A DNA stretch of 64,000 nt from an uncultured Clostridia bacterium (GTDB taxonomy: Bacteria > Bacillota > Clostridia > Lachnospirales > Anaerotignaceae), in assembly GCA_945868505.1 (NCBI GenBank), contig CAMBLO010000003.1, forward strand, positions 54,527-118,526, written 5' to 3'. The number at the start of each line of letters is the position of its first letter. Position 1 is the stretch's first letter. This document shows, piece after piece, positions 1 through 8,413 of the stretch. The position numbers and the translations under genes were made by a program. Under the pieces are notes generated by a model. That model had not been told where the DNA came from. It saw only the letters and a program-made list of their open reading frames with translations, and made no database searches.

Positions 1-221
1 TTTCTTTATCGTTTTTATAGTATGGCGTAAAAAAGTTCTCTTTAAACTGCAAAAATTTCTTCTTTTTCCAAAAAGAACGCACCGAAAAAAGAGCAGTCGA
101 TGCTCACTCGCCGAAAAAAACATTCCGCCCCGTTTTTTTCCGAAACGATATGAGTGCTGCTGCTTTTCAGTTCTATGCTCTTTGCCTTTTTTCCGCTCAT
201 TTATTATGAAAAGGGAAATAA

Positions 222-259
222 GGCATATTTCCAAAGACGAGAGCCTCAGGGAATATGCC
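222..259 (-). terminator. Possible terminator hairpin after the ireB-ruvX-DUF1292 operon
   Basis: An 11-nt arm (222-232) pairs at 9 of 11 positions with 249-259, and lies just beyond the stop of the DUF1292 gene. The T-tract on the minus strand is broken (TTATTTCCC), so this may be a processing hairpin rather than a true intrinsic terminator. I see no gene in bases 1-289. Confidence 0.35.
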
Positions 260-289
260 GCCCTAGTCCATTCAAATTCAATGTAAAAA

Positions 290-592
290 TCAGTCGATTT
301 CTACGGTATAATCTTCGCCCTTCTGTGCGAACAGGTCTGCCACACGGTCGAATTCCGCGTCGTCTTCCACCAGTTCATAGGTTACGTCGTCTGTATTGAT
401 GGAAACCTCTTTCAGGATGATAGCGTCTGTTTCATCGTCGTCCATCAGTTCTGTTTCCACTACCAGCAGATAACGTTCGCCGCCGCATGCTACATTATCA
501 ATAATGGAAAATTCGATTTCTTCGCCGTTTTCATCTGTCATGGTAACGGTCTCAAATTCCATTTCGTTTACTTCATCATAAATATCAGCCAT
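290..592 (-). CDS. DUF1292 domain protein (YrzB-like)
   Basis: A small acidic protein of 100 residues. The start chosen is the ATG at 592, which has AAAGGAG 9 nt upstream and gives the usual N-terminus (MADIYDEVNEM). A longer frame to 697 runs into ruvX and is not needed. The core reads as the DUF1292 fold: a beta-rich block with 'TVTMTDENGEEIEFSIID', then 'YLLVVE', then a very acidic tail. The molecular function of this family is unknown. It is the last gene of the ireB-ruvX-DUF1292 set, the same order as yrzL-yrrK-yrzB in Bacillus, which supports the assignment strongly. It is probably cytoplasmic and co-transcribed from the promoter near 1450. Confidence 0.85.
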   Translation of the reverse strand: MADIYDEVNEMEFETVTMTDENGEEIEFSIIDNVACGGERYLLVVETELMDDDETDAIILKEVSINTDDVTYELVEDDAEFDRVADLFAQKGEDYTVEID

Positions 593-617
593 TATTATTA
601 GCTCCTTTATATCCAAA

Positions 618-1043
618 TTATTTTTGTTTGCTATCCAGATATCCCTGCAGGATATGGACTGCTGCCATCTTATCGATGACGCTCTTTCTCTTATCATGAT
701 TCAGCCCCACTTCCCGCAGAGAACGTTCTGCTGCAATGGTACTGAATCTTTCATCCCAGAGGATGACTTCCACCTTCGGGAAGCGTTTTTTAATCCGTTC
801 GCAGAAATCATTGGTCTTGACGCATCTTTCCCCCTCAGAACCATCCAGATTCTTGGGGTATCCCAAAACGATAACCTCTGCCTGATACTGTTCCACCAGT
901 TCCGCCAGTCTGCGCATACTTTTCTTGAATTCCGCAGGGTTATCTCTGCGGATGATTTCCACGCCCTGAGCTGTCCAGCCGAAGGGGTCGCTGACTGCTA
1001 CGCCGATGGTCTTATCTCCAAAGTCTAAGCCTAAAATTCGCAA
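618..1043 (-). CDS. ruvX: Holliday junction resolvase-like protein RuvX (YqgF)
   Basis: An RNase H-fold putative nuclease of 141 residues. In other bacteria YqgF/RuvX acts in 16S rRNA 5'-end maturation and is also proposed to resolve Holliday junctions. The N-terminus 'RILGLDFGDKTIGVAVSD' carries the first catalytic Asp on strand 1. 'EVIVLGYPKNLDGSEG' supplies the conserved GxPxxxDGSxG loop. 'VILWDERFSTIAAE' is the conserved DERxST motif, and a late 'KSVIDKMAAVHILQGYLD' has the final Asp, so all active-site positions are present. The start codon is TTG at 1043 with GAGG 7 nt upstream; no in-frame ATG has a better site. It lies between ireB and the DUF1292 gene in one operon. Confidence 0.95.
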   Translation of the reverse strand: MRILGLDFGDKTIGVAVSDPFGWTAQGVEIIRRDNPAEFKKSMRRLAELVEQYQAEVIVLGYPKNLDGSEGERCVKTNDFCERIKKRFPKVEVILWDERFSTIAAERSLREVGLNHDKRKSVIDKMAAVHILQGYLDSKQK

Positions 1044-1062
1044 TGCTTTTCCTCTTTCTTAC

Positions 1063-1323
1063 TTACTCGTTACGGTCTAAATAGTCTTTCACCAGTTCTT
1101 CCAGCAGTTCGTCTCTTTCCAGCTTACGGATGAGAACACGTGCGTTCTGGTGGCTGGTGATATAAGTAGGGTCGCCGGAAAGGATATAGCCTACAATCTG
1201 GTTGACAGGATTATAGCCCTTTTCCCGCAGCGCACTGCTGACCGCCATCAGGATTCTTTTTGCTTCGTTTTCAGGTTCTTTTTCCAGTCTGCCGAAATAT
1301 TGTGTTTCATGAATATTGCCCAT
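1063..1323 (-). CDS. ireB: IreB family regulatory phosphoprotein (DUF965)
   Basis: An 86-residue protein starting at the ATG at 1323 (GGAG about 10 nt upstream); a longer GTG/TTG-type frame to 1371 lacks a ribosome site. The sequence has the hallmarks of IreB/YrzL: 'NIHETQYFG', '[32 protein letters not shown]' and a C-terminal '[10 protein letters not shown]'. In Enterococcus, IreB is the substrate of the Ser/Thr kinase IreK and phosphatase IreP and tunes intrinsic cephalosporin tolerance. The conserved Thr residues near the N-terminus are present ('HETQ'). It is the first gene of the operon and sits just below a good promoter. Kinase partners are not in this window. Confidence 0.92.
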   Translation of the reverse strand: MGNIHETQYFGRLEKEPENEAKRILMAVSSALREKGYNPVNQIVGYILSGDPTYITSHQNARVLIRKLERDELLEELVKDYLDRNE

Positions 1324-1423
1324 ACTTCTCACTCTCCGTTCTGCGGTTTTGCCGCACCCCAAATAAAACAACTTATATCTTCACAGGGTAGCCCTGCTTC
1401 TTCCAAAAAAAATACTTATGTCT

Positions 1424-1452
1424 ATGATACCCGAAACCCCCACCGATTGCAA
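1424..1452 (-). promoter_or_regulatory. Sigma-A promoter of the ireB operon
   Basis: On the minus strand TTGCAA (1447-1452) is followed by a 17-nt spacer and TATCAT (1424-1429). It points at ireB with a leader of about 95 nt. Confidence 0.65.
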
Positions 1453-1490
1453 CCATATTCTCTTTACATGATTATTACAAATTCATCGGT

Positions 1491-2792
1491 TTATGCGTCT
1501 GCCTCGCCAAAGAGTTCCTCCCCTTCCGTCTTGGTGATACGGGTCTTGCAAATCTGATTGGTCAGGTCTTTTTCGCTTCTGCCCCGAACCTTGATATAGT
1601 TGGTGGTATGACCTTCATAAACGCCATCCTCTACCATTCTTTCGTACAGCACTTCCACATCCTGTCCTACATATTCCCTCAGGAAATCCGCCGCCATTTT
1701 GTCGCTCAGTTCAATAAGCTTATGGCTGCGTTCCGATTTCACTGCATTGGGCAGCTGATCCTTTCTTGCCGCCGCAGGGGTGCCTCTTTTAGGGGAATAG
1801 GGGAATACATGAATCTTCGCAAAGCCGATTTCCTTGGCAAAATCATAGCTTGCCTGAAAATCCTCTTCCGTTTCCCCTGGAAAGCCAACGATGATATCCG
1901 TTGTCAATGCCACATGGGGCAGATATTTCCGCAGGGTCGCCGCTGCCTGACGGTATTTTTCCGTATCATATTTTCGGTTCATTTCCTTCAAGGTCTTATC
2001 GCAGCCGCTCTGGAGGGAAAGATGGAAATGGTCGCAGACCTTGGGCAGCTCTGCCATGGCCTGTGCAAATTCTTCCGTCACCACATTGGGCTCAATCGAG
2101 CTGAAACGGATACGCTCGATGCCTTCCACCTCATGAACCTGCCGCAAAATTTCCAACAGGGAAGTATCTCTTCTGTCCTTGCCATAGCTTGCCACATGGA
2201 TGCCTGTCAGCACCACTTCCTTGAAGCCGTTGTCTGCCAGACGTTTTACCTCTGCCAGAACCTCCTGAGGCTCTCTGCTGCGGATGGGCCCTCTGGCATA
2301 GGGGATGATACAGTAGGAGCAATACTGGCTGCAGCCATCCTGAATTTTCAGGTAAGCTCTGGTTCGGTTTGCCAGCTTCTGGATGGACAGGGGTTCAAAC
2401 ATCCGCTCCTTCATGATATCGGAGACATGGTTTTCCACCCCATGGCTTTTATCGTACTGTTCCACCATTTCTACAATCTGGGCTCTGTCCTTGGTGCCAA
2501 TGACAAGGTTCACGCCTTCCACTTTCATCAGCTCCTGCGGTGCAGTCTGGGCATAGCAGCCCACCACAGCCACGATGGCATTTTCATTCTGCCGTTTTAC
2601 CTTACGAATTAACTGACGGGATTTTTTATCCCCAAAATTTGTTACCGTACAGGTATTGATGACATATACATCGGCTTCTTCATCGATGCCGACGATTTCA
2701 TAGCCTTTTTCTGCGAACAGCTCCGCAATGGCTTCGCTTTCATATTGATTTACTTTACAGCCCAGTGCAAAACTTGCTGCTTTCTTCATCAT
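1491..2792 (-). CDS. mtaB: tRNA (N6-threonylcarbamoyladenosine37-C2)-methylthiotransferase MtaB
   Basis: A radical-SAM methylthiotransferase of 433 residues that turns t6A37 into ms2t6A37 in ANN-decoding tRNAs. Three parts are visible. The N-terminal UPF0004 domain carries the three Cys for the auxiliary cluster ('ALGCKVNQYES', 'VINTCTVTNFGDKKSRQLIRK', 'VVGCYAQTAP'). The radical-SAM core has the CxxxCxxC motif in 'GCSQYCSYCIIPYARG'. A C-terminal TRAM-like segment follows. The second N-terminal motif, TCTVTN...K, separates MtaB from MiaB. Two Met codons begin the frame and either could start, behind GGAGAG. It lies 18 nt after the HAD gene and is probably co-transcribed with it. Confidence 0.95.
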   Translation of the reverse strand: MMKKAASFALGCKVNQYESEAIAELFAEKGYEIVGIDEEADVYVINTCTVTNFGDKKSRQLIRKVKRQNENAIVAVVGCYAQTAPQELMKVEGVNLVIGTKDRAQIVEMVEQYDKSHGVENHVSDIMKERMFEPLSIQKLANRTRAYLKIQDGCSQYCSYCIIPYARGPIRSREPQEVLAEVKRLADNGFKEVVLTGIHVASYGKDRRDTSLLEILRQVHEVEGIERIRFSSIEPNVVTEEFAQAMAELPKVCDHFHLSLQSGCDKTLKEMNRKYDTEKYRQAAATLRKYLPHVALTTDIIVGFPGETEEDFQASYDFAKEIGFAKIHVFPYSPKRGTPAAARKDQLPNAVKSERSHKLIELSDKMAADFLREYVGQDVEVLYERMVEDGVYEGHTTNYIKVRGRSEKDLTNQICKTRITKTEGEELFGEADA

Positions 2793-2810
2793 TCTTCTCT
2801 CCTTCGGGGC

Positions 2811-3602
2811 TCAGATTCCCGTGATCTGGCGAATCGCCTGCACCACGCCGCCCTCGTTATTGCTGCCCGCCTGAAAACGGGCTTTTTTCTTCACGCCCTC
2901 CACAGCACCCTGCATGGCAAAGCTATAGTAGGCTTTTTCAAACATTTCGATATCGTTATATTGATCCCCAAAGACCATTGTTTCCTCCGGGGTGATGTTC
3001 CACATTTCCTGCAAAGCTTCCACAGCAGAGCCCTTATTGACTCCGCAGATGCCCGTATCCAAGCAATCCGGCCCGGAAGTCACCAGACTCAAGCCCTCCG
3101 CCAAAACAGGACGCAACAGACGATAATATTCCTCCGCAGGTTTTCCATCCAGCACAATGATGGAAACCTTGATGATATCATCTTCTACGGCATACAGGTC
3201 ATCCGCCAGTGCCATGGCGTAATTGAATTTGGGGGATGCCAGAAATTCCAGCATTTCCTGACTGGTAGTATAGCTGCAGTGCTTCGCACACAGCAGCGGG
3301 CTCAGCCCCGCAAACTGCCCCACCGCATCCAAACAGGCTTTTACCTCTTCTCTTGTCATACAGCGGGCATACAACTCTTTTCCATTATCCATGATAAACG
3401 CACCGTTTTCCGAAACAATGACCACATCCTTCACATGCTCTTTGAAATCACTGCACAGGCTGGGATACTGCCTGCCGCTGGCAACCACAAAGCGTGTGCC
3501 CATTTCCTTTAGTTTTGGCAGGATTTTATAGATATCCTCATCGATTTTCTTTTCATCATTCACCAGTGTGCCATCCATATCAGACACGATCAGCTTAACC
3601 AT
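2811..3602 (-). CDS. Cof-type HAD-IIB hydrolase
   Basis: A 263-residue cytoplasmic phosphatase of the haloacid dehalogenase superfamily (Cof/YbjI/YidA type), which dephosphorylates sugar phosphates or cofactor phosphates; the substrate is not predictable. Motif I is 'IVSDMDGTLVNDEKKI' (nucleophile Asp and +2 Asp). Motif II is 'FVVASGRQY', and motif IV 'MVFGDQYNDIEMFEKA' carries the Mg-binding acidic pair. A C2-type cap lies between. The final 'GVVQAIRQ' is typical of the family. I chose the ATG at 3602, where the HAD fold begins; an upstream extension to 3716 is not HAD-like. It lies 20 nt after the preceding gene and 18 nt before mtaB, so a three-gene operon is likely. Confidence 0.9.
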   Translation of the reverse strand: MVKLIVSDMDGTLVNDEKKIDEDIYKILPKLKEMGTRFVVASGRQYPSLCSDFKEHVKDVVIVSENGAFIMDNGKELYARCMTREEVKACLDAVGQFAGLSPLLCAKHCSYTTSQEMLEFLASPKFNYAMALADDLYAVEDDIIKVSIIVLDGKPAEEYYRLLRPVLAEGLSLVTSGPDCLDTGICGVNKGSAVEALQEMWNITPEETMVFGDQYNDIEMFEKAYYSFAMQGAVEGVKKKARFQAGSNNEGGVVQAIRQITGI

Positions 3603-3622
3603 CTCTATCACCTTATGATTTC

Positions 3623-4249
3623 TTAATTGATTCGGAAAAATAAGGGCAACAATTTCATTGCCACAGTTACATCTTTCCCCGAAAGCCAAACCAGATGCTC
3701 CCGTAAGGCTTCCCATTTTTCTTTTTTTGTTATCACCTGGGCACAGATATTTTCCATGGCATCCAAATGCCCCATGATATCCTCCCGTTCACTGCGGGAA
3801 AGACATTCCATCATGCCGATATCCAGACGCACCGTAGTAAAATCCGCTTCCAGATCCAACTCCTGATGTTCTTTGGAAATATAATACTCCATCAGACCTT
3901 CGTTGCTGTAGTTGTTCTCCCGAAAGCCCTTCATCCGTTCCAGCAGGGTCTGTACATTTTCCCGATAAACCTTCGCCATATCGGCCGTATCCTCATAGGG
4001 CTGGATAACCCGAAGCCCCTTAGTGAAGCCGTCGATTTCTTCCGCATAATGCTCCAAAAGCAGTTGGAACAGCCCCTCCATGGCTTCGCTGTCATAGGAG
4101 GATGCTTCCCAGACGGTTTCCGCATGGGCAATGTCTTCATCGATCATGGTGCGAATCTCTTTTTCTTCTGTCATATCCTCCACCGTCCCTTCTGCATTCG
4201 GATTATCTTTTAGTATACCATAAAAATCACAGTTGTGGCAAGAATCCAT
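3623..4249 (-). CDS. Uncharacterised acidic protein with N-terminal CxxC
   Basis: I do not recognise this protein. From the ATG at 4249 it is 208 residues, begins 'MDSCHNCDFYG' (a CxxC that might bind metal) and is otherwise predicted to be mostly alpha-helical and acidic, without signal peptide or membrane segment. AAAGGAAAG lies about 11 nt before 4249. An alternative start at 4174 has GGAGG only 2 nt upstream, which is too close. It is the first gene ahead of the HAD hydrolase and mtaB, with 20-nt spacing. Its start region overlaps the divergent promoter of the acetyltransferase gene, so the two transcription units face away from each other within about 30 bp. Confidence 0.6.
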   Translation of the reverse strand: MDSCHNCDFYGILKDNPNAEGTVEDMTEEKEIRTMIDEDIAHAETVWEASSYDSEAMEGLFQLLLEHYAEEIDGFTKGLRVIQPYEDTADMAKVYRENVQTLLERMKGFRENNYSNEGLMEYYISKEHQELDLEADFTTVRLDIGMMECLSRSEREDIMGHLDAMENICAQVITKKEKWEALREHLVWLSGKDVTVAMKLLPLFFRIN

Positions 4250-4276
4250 ACCTTTTCTCTTTCCTTTCGAGGAAAT

Positions 4277-4305
4277 TTGAAAAAAGCACCTGTCTGTGCT
4301 ATCAT
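4277..4305 (+). promoter_or_regulatory. Promoter of the GNAT acetyltransferase gene
   Basis: TTGAAA (4277-4282), 17-nt spacer, TATCAT (4300-4305), leaving a leader of about 130 nt before the ATG at 4441. Confidence 0.6.
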
Positions 4306-4440
4306 CAGTACAAGATACTTTTCCGAAAGGCATTGTTTCCTGAACGCAGAAGGCAAACTGCTCCGACTGCAAAAGGAACATCCTGCTTTCTATCAGGTTC
4401 TTCTCTCATTAAAAGCATAACAGAAAAAGGAGGTTATCCT

Positions 4441-5001
4441 ATGGAAATTTTACTGGCAACTATGGATGATTTTGACGGTATCCTCGCCCTGTTGAAAGCA
4501 AATCACGCAGACAATCTGACACCGGAAGAAAAAGCTGAGGGCTTTGTCACCACCAATTTCACCAAAGAACAAATGGAGACCCTCATCGTACAGGAAAAAG
4601 GAGTTGTCATCGCCAAAGAAAACGGGAAGGTCGTTGGCTTTGCCACCGCCGCCCCTTGGGATTTCTGGGCACAGTGGCCTCTGTTCACCTATATGATCGA
4701 CCATTTAGAGGAATATACCTTTCAGGGAAAGACCCTGACCGTGGAAAACTGCTATCAATACGGCCCCGTCTGCGTAGACAGAGCCTTTCGGGGCACAGGA
4801 CTGTTCCAGAAGCTGTTTTATGCTTCTCTGGAAAGTATGGAGCATCGCTTTCCCATCATGGCTACCTTTATCAATCAGGTCAACCCCCGTTCCTATCGGG
4901 CCCATACCAAAAAAGTACCCATGGATACCTGCGGCACCTTTCCCTTTAATGGCAATCAGTATTATCTGATGGCGTGCAGTACCTCTCTCCGCCCCGAATA
5001 A
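4441..5001 (+). CDS. GNAT-family N-acetyltransferase
   Basis: A 186-residue protein starting at the ATG at 4441, placed 6 nt after a strong AAGGAGG. The GNAT fold is visible as an N-terminal 'ATMDDFDGILALL', a central beta hairpin 'GVVIAKENGKVVGFAT', and motif A 'YGPVCVDRAFRGTGLFQKLFYASL', whose R-G-x-G-L/x loop binds acetyl-CoA pyrophosphate. The substrate cannot be told; small molecules or protein N-termini are both known for the family. It is monocistronic, with its own promoter upstream and a perfect hairpin terminator immediately downstream. Confidence 0.85.
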   Translation: MEILLATMDDFDGILALLKANHADNLTPEEKAEGFVTTNFTKEQMETLIVQEKGVVIAKENGKVVGFATAAPWDFWAQWPLFTYMIDHLEEYTFQGKTLTVENCYQYGPVCVDRAFRGTGLFQKLFYASLESMEHRFPIMATFINQVNPRSYRAHTKKVPMDTCGTFPFNGNQYYLMACSTSLRPE

Positions 5002-5015
5002 AAAAAGACGCAAAA

Positions 5016-5043
5016 AAGCCATACCAAAAAGGTATGGCTTTTT
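5016..5043 (+). terminator. Terminator of the GNAT gene
   Basis: Perfect 10-bp stem AAGCCATACC / GGTATGGCTT with a five-A loop and trailing T-tract. Its A-rich left side would also allow termination of minus-strand transcription. Confidence 0.9.
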
Positions 5044-5057
5044 CAATGCCTTTGGGC

Positions 5058-5513
5058 TTATTCTTCCTCATCCTCAATAATAACGACCATGCCGCCCATT
5101 CTTCTGTTCAGTTCTTTTCTTGTAATCTTGATGATATTGGGTATTACGCCATCAGGCTGTTCTTCGATGAAGTATGCTTCTTCCTTATCGCAGTCATTTT
5201 CATCCAGCCAGCCGCTGAAATAAGACAGGATAGAGCGCATGATCTCTACACTGTGGCCCCAATAGTCCAAATCCAGGAACACCAATCTTGTCTTATCGCC
5301 TGTTTTGGAATATTTGCGGCTCTTGTATACCATTGTAAACAGTCGTCTTTCTTCCCCTTTGTAGGTGAAGTAAACAGCCATTTCGTTGCTTTCACCGAAA
5401 CGGTTTTCATAACGGTTTACCTTTGCTTCGGGGTCGAAATATTTCAGAATGAACTGATATATCTGTTCCAGTTCAATTTCCTTTGTGATATACCCATGAG
5501 TCTTTGCTGTCAT
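5058..5513 (-). CDS. Uncharacterised 151-residue acidic protein
   Basis: I do not recognise the family. The protein is cytoplasmic, with no signal peptide or membrane segment. It has a helical N-terminus ('KEIELEQIYQFILKYF') and alternating strands rich in aromatic residues ('MAVYFTYKGEERRLFTMVYKS', 'LVFLDLDYWGHSVEIMRSILSYFSGWLDEND'). It ends in an acidic tail. The start at 5513 is secure: AAGGAGG lies 8 nt before it. It is flanked by the terminator at 5016 on one side and mtnN on the other, and seems to form its own unit. The start, length and clean flanks argue for a real gene; the function is open. Confidence 0.7.
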   Translation of the reverse strand: MTAKTHGYITKEIELEQIYQFILKYFDPEAKVNRYENRFGESNEMAVYFTYKGEERRLFTMVYKSRKYSKTGDKTRLVFLDLDYWGHSVEIMRSILSYFSGWLDENDCDKEEAYFIEEQPDGVIPNIIKITRKELNRRMGGMVVIIEDEEE

Positions 5514-5673
5514 TTGAAAAGCCTCCTTTTTCCTACTACCTTTTATGCCAACAAATATTTTGCGTGCAAATCATCTCTTATTCTGATTGCATTATACAGT
5601 AAGAAAATTGCCTTTACAAGAGCAATCCCGCACATGGAACAGAGAATTTCGCCGCCAATTTTTAGGCAGTTTT

Positions 5674-6372
5674 TCACATCTTTTCCAGCATCTTTTCCAC
5701 CAGATCGCTGCTGCGTTTTGCCGCCAGCACCACAAACTGTTCATAAGACATATTTGCCTCTTCATCTGCGCTGTCGCTGATGGCACGGATGATAACGAAA
5801 GGAATCCGATTCAGCCAGCAGGCATGGGCAATGGCAGCCCCTTCCATTTCCGCACAGTCCCCCTGCACGTATTTTTTGATGCGTTCTTTTCCTTCTTTTG
5901 TGCCGATAAACTGGTCGCCGCTGGCAACTCTGCCCAGCATAATCTGATACTCGTCCGCCGTTTCTGCCGCCGCTTCCTGGGCCAGTTGCACCATCATTTC
6001 ATCGGCCTTGAAATAGCTTTCCGCCAGACGGGGGATAGTACCGATGGGGTCGCCCAAAGCGGAAACATCCATATCATGCTGTACCGCATCGGTGGAGATC
6101 AGGATATCCCCGATATGCAGCTGACCGCTTACCGCACCGGCTACGCCTGTGTTGATGATATAATCCACCCCAAAATGGTCGATCAGCACCTGTGTGCAGA
6201 CCGCAGCATTGACCTTGCCGATGCCGCTGATGACCAGCACGATGCTGTTGCCGCAATATTTTCCCACATGAAACTGTAAGCCAATGACGCTCTTTGTGGT
6301 CACGATTTCGATCTTCTCTTTCAAATACGCGATCTCTTCTGCCATCGCGCCGATGATGCCGATTGTTTTCAT
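5674..6372 (-). CDS. mtnN: 5'-methylthioadenosine/S-adenosylhomocysteine nucleosidase
   Basis: A 232-residue nucleosidase that cleaves MTA and SAH to adenine plus the thioribose product, recycling the by-products of SAM-dependent reactions. The N-terminus 'IGIIGAMAEEIAYLKEKI' holds the conserved catalytic Glu region. 'NTGVAGAVSG' is the phosphate/ribose loop, 'VASGDQFI' follows, and 'AEMEGAAIAHACW' is the MExxA signature binding the ribose. 'RAISDSADEEA' contains the catalytic Asp. The start at 6372 fits the family N-terminus; AGGAG is 12 nt upstream. A promoter with TTGCGG and TATAAT lies about 90 nt further upstream. Confidence 0.95.
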   Translation of the reverse strand: MKTIGIIGAMAEEIAYLKEKIEIVTTKSVIGLQFHVGKYCGNSIVLVISGIGKVNAAVCTQVLIDHFGVDYIINTGVAGAVSGQLHIGDILISTDAVQHDMDVSALGDPIGTIPRLAESYFKADEMMVQLAQEAAAETADEYQIMLGRVASGDQFIGTKEGKERIKKYVQGDCAEMEGAAIAHACWLNRIPFVIIRAISDSADEEANMSYEQFVVLAAKRSSDLVEKMLEKM

Positions 6373-6460
6373 AGTCGCTTCATCTCCTGTTCTATGATTT
6401 TTGGAGTCGTTTTCCAATATCCGCCCCATTCAGCCGTTTGTTTTCAGCTCATACACATTG

Positions 6461-6490
6461 ATTATAGCACAATCCCTCCATATCCCGCAA
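6461..6490 (-). promoter_or_regulatory. Promoter of mtnN
   Basis: Minus strand TTGCGG (6485-6490), 18-nt spacer, TATAAT (6461-6466). Confidence 0.55.
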
Positions 6491-6535
6491 GTCACCCTCT
6501 TTTCCGTAACGTTTTCTTAAGTTTTTGCGGTTTTG

Positions 6536-6564
6536 TTGCAAAAAAACAGCAACTTTTGTATACT
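6536..6564 (+). promoter_or_regulatory. Promoter of the C26 amidotransferase-mscS-DUF951 operon
   Basis: TTGCAA (6536-6541), 17-nt spacer, TATACT (6559-6564), about 25 nt before the first gene's leader. Confidence 0.65.
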
Positions 6565-6595
6565 GGTAAGGAAAATCAAATTAGAGGTGTTCGCT

Positions 6596-7300
6596 ATGAA
6601 TCTGAAACCTATCATCGGCATTGCGCCGAACTATTCTTACGAAAAAAAGGAATACTCCCTCCACGAGGATTATGTACTGGCTATCGAAAAAGCTGGGGGC
6701 TGCCCCATCGTTCTGCTGCCCCATCAGGATCTGCCCGATTTTCTGGATGGTCTTTTGCTGACTGGCGGCGGCGATATCGACCCACTGCTCTTTGGGGAAG
6801 AACCCCTGCACCAGAGCGGCGAAATCAACCCTCTGCGGGATGCTTATGAAATGCGCATCTGCCATGAAGCACTGGAAAAAGACCTGCCTATGCTGGGCAT
6901 CTGCCGAGGGATGCAGGTGATGAATATCGTCAAAGGCGGTGGCATCTATCAGGATATCGGCATGCAGGCAGGCACCACCTTGAAGCATATCCAACAGGCG
7001 CCCCGTTCCTATGGCACCCACAGCATCTTTGTGGAGGATGATACCCTTTTGACAGACCTTTGGGAAAATAAACGCACCATCGTCAATTCCCTGCATCATC
7101 AGTCCTGCTCCAAGCTGGGAGAAGGCTTCATCGCTTCTGCCCGCAGTGCCGATGACCTGATTGAAGCCATTGAACAGAAGGACTGCCTCTTTGCCGTTGG
7201 CGTGCAGTGGCACCCCGAAGCCATGAAAACAGAAGAAATGGGTCTGCTGTTCACCGCTTTCCTGAAAGCCGCAGCCACCTATAAACAAAACAGGAGGTAA
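6596..7300 (+). CDS. Gamma-glutamyl-gamma-aminobutyrate hydrolase-like class I glutamine amidotransferase (peptidase C26)
   Basis: A 234-residue hydrolase of the PuuD/C26 family, which cleaves gamma-glutamyl bonds of small molecules. The nucleophile elbow is 'MLGICRGMQVMNI' (Cys), and the His-Glu pair is in 'GVQWHPEAM'. 'LLLTGGGDIDPLLFGEE' is the family's oxyanion/glycine strip. The start at 6596 has AGAGGTG upstream. It overlaps the ribosome site of mscS: the stop TAA lies inside the AGGAGGTAATGG leader, so the two are likely coupled. The physiological substrate is not predictable here, since no puu or other polyamine genes are nearby. Confidence 0.9.
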   Translation: MNLKPIIGIAPNYSYEKKEYSLHEDYVLAIEKAGGCPIVLLPHQDLPDFLDGLLLTGGGDIDPLLFGEEPLHQSGEINPLRDAYEMRICHEALEKDLPMLGICRGMQVMNIVKGGGIYQDIGMQAGTTLKHIQQAPRSYGTHSIFVEDDTLLTDLWENKRTIVNSLHHQSCSKLGEGFIASARSADDLIEAIEQKDCLFAVGVQWHPEAMKTEEMGLLFTAFLKAAATYKQNRR

Positions 7301-7306
7301 TGGAAA

Positions 7307-8185
7307 ATGGAAACCATTATAAACGGAAATGCTATCAGCGAAGGCATCGGTAGCCTGTTCAGCCCCGTAGCTCTGACCGGGCTCATGACCGCTGGCATCA
7401 AAATTTTAAAAATCATCGGCACATTGCTCCTTTGCTGGATTCTCATTAAGATTTCCAGTGCCGTGGCAAAAAAATTCTTCCAGACACAAGCCCAGAGAGA
7501 CCGTCTTTCCATGTCGGAACGAAAGGCAAGAACTCTGAATTCCATCACCAGCAGCGTACTGAAATATGTGATTTATTTTATCGGTATCTTCTCCATTCTG
7601 AAACAATTGGGCGTCCCCGACAGCTCTTTGGTGGTGGTTGCTTCTGCCGGCTCCGTTGCCATCGGCTTGGGTGCCCAGAGCGTTGTCACCGATATGATGG
7701 AGGGCTTCTTCATCCTTTTTGAAGACCACTATGCCGTGGGCGATATCGTCACCATTCAGGGCATCACAGGCACGGTGGAAAGCGTAACCCTGCGCTCCAC
7801 CAAGCTCCGTGACCCTATGGGCTGTGTCCATATCATCCCCAATGGCTCCGTAGGCACTGTCACAAACCTTTGCCGGGAATTTATCAATGCAGTGGTGACC
7901 GTGGGCATCGCTTACGGCGAAAGTATCGACCATGCCATTGCGGTGCTGAAGGATGAAATGGCAAAAACTGCAGACATGGAAGAACTGCTGGAAACACCCA
8001 CCGTAGCAGGCGTCATTGGCTTGGATGATTCCGCAGTCACCATCAAAATCGTTGCAAAGTGTAAGGTAAAAACAAACCTTGGCGTAGAAGCAGAGCTGCG
8101 CCGTCGAATCAAAAACCGTTTCGACGCAGAGGGCATCGAAATTCCTTTCCCTCAGCAGGTCGTACATCTGGTAAAGGAGGCGTAA
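7307..8185 (+). CDS. Small-conductance mechanosensitive channel (MscS family)
   Basis: A 292-residue inner-membrane channel that opens on osmotic downshift. Three membrane segments are visible: about residues 20-45 ('GIKILKIIGTLLLCWILI'), about 80-100 ('VLKYVIYFIGIFSILKQLG'), and the pore-lining TM3 with the Ala/Gly-rich face 'SAGSVAIGLGAQSVVTDM'. A beta domain follows ('FEDHYAVGDIVTIQGITGTVESVTLRST', 'IIPNGSVGTVTN'), then the C-terminal alpha/beta cage. The length and layout match the YkuT-type minimal MscS. It starts 7 nt after the preceding stop, behind AGGAGG, and is followed at 3 nt by the DUF951 gene. Confidence 0.93.
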   Translation: METIINGNAISEGIGSLFSPVALTGLMTAGIKILKIIGTLLLCWILIKISSAVAKKFFQTQAQRDRLSMSERKARTLNSITSSVLKYVIYFIGIFSILKQLGVPDSSLVVVASAGSVAIGLGAQSVVTDMMEGFFILFEDHYAVGDIVTIQGITGTVESVTLRSTKLRDPMGCVHIIPNGSVGTVTNLCREFINAVVTVGIAYGESIDHAIAVLKDEMAKTADMEELLETPTVAGVIGLDDSAVTIKIVAKCKVKTNLGVEAELRRRIKNRFDAEGIEIPFPQQVVHLVKEA

Positions 8186-8188
8186 TTT

Positions 8189-8386
8189 ATGGATTTTTCC
8201 GTTGGAGATATCGTACAAATGAAAAAAAGCCACCCCTGCGGCTCTGCCCAGTGGGAAATTTTGAGAACGGGCATTGATTTTCGGATCAAATGCTGCGGCT
8301 GCGGCCACATGGTCATGCTGCCTAGGGTGAAATTTGAGAAAAACGTAAAAAAAATCATTTCTTCCGGGACTCCGCAAGAAGAATAA
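8189..8386 (+). CDS. DUF951 family protein (YyzM-like)
   Basis: A 65-residue protein with the family pattern: 'VGDIVQMKKSHPCGSAQWEI' at the N-terminus, then 'CCGCGHMVMLPRVKFEKNV', where the Cys cluster could bind zinc. Its role is unknown; in many Firmicutes it lies beside an mscS-like gene, and here it starts 3 nt after mscS, which reinforces both calls. AAGGAGG precedes the ATG at 8189. The transcript probably ends at the terminator at 8514. Confidence 0.88.
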   Translation: MDFSVGDIVQMKKSHPCGSAQWEILRTGIDFRIKCCGCGHMVMLPRVKFEKNVKKIISSGTPQEE

Positions 8387-8413
8387 GACCTCAGAACTCC
8401 GCCCTGAAACCCA

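Noticed and set aside
4235..4420. Small plus-strand frame before the acetyltransferase gene
   Set aside because: It has no usable start codon inside the transcribed leader, although its last 30 codons look protein-like.
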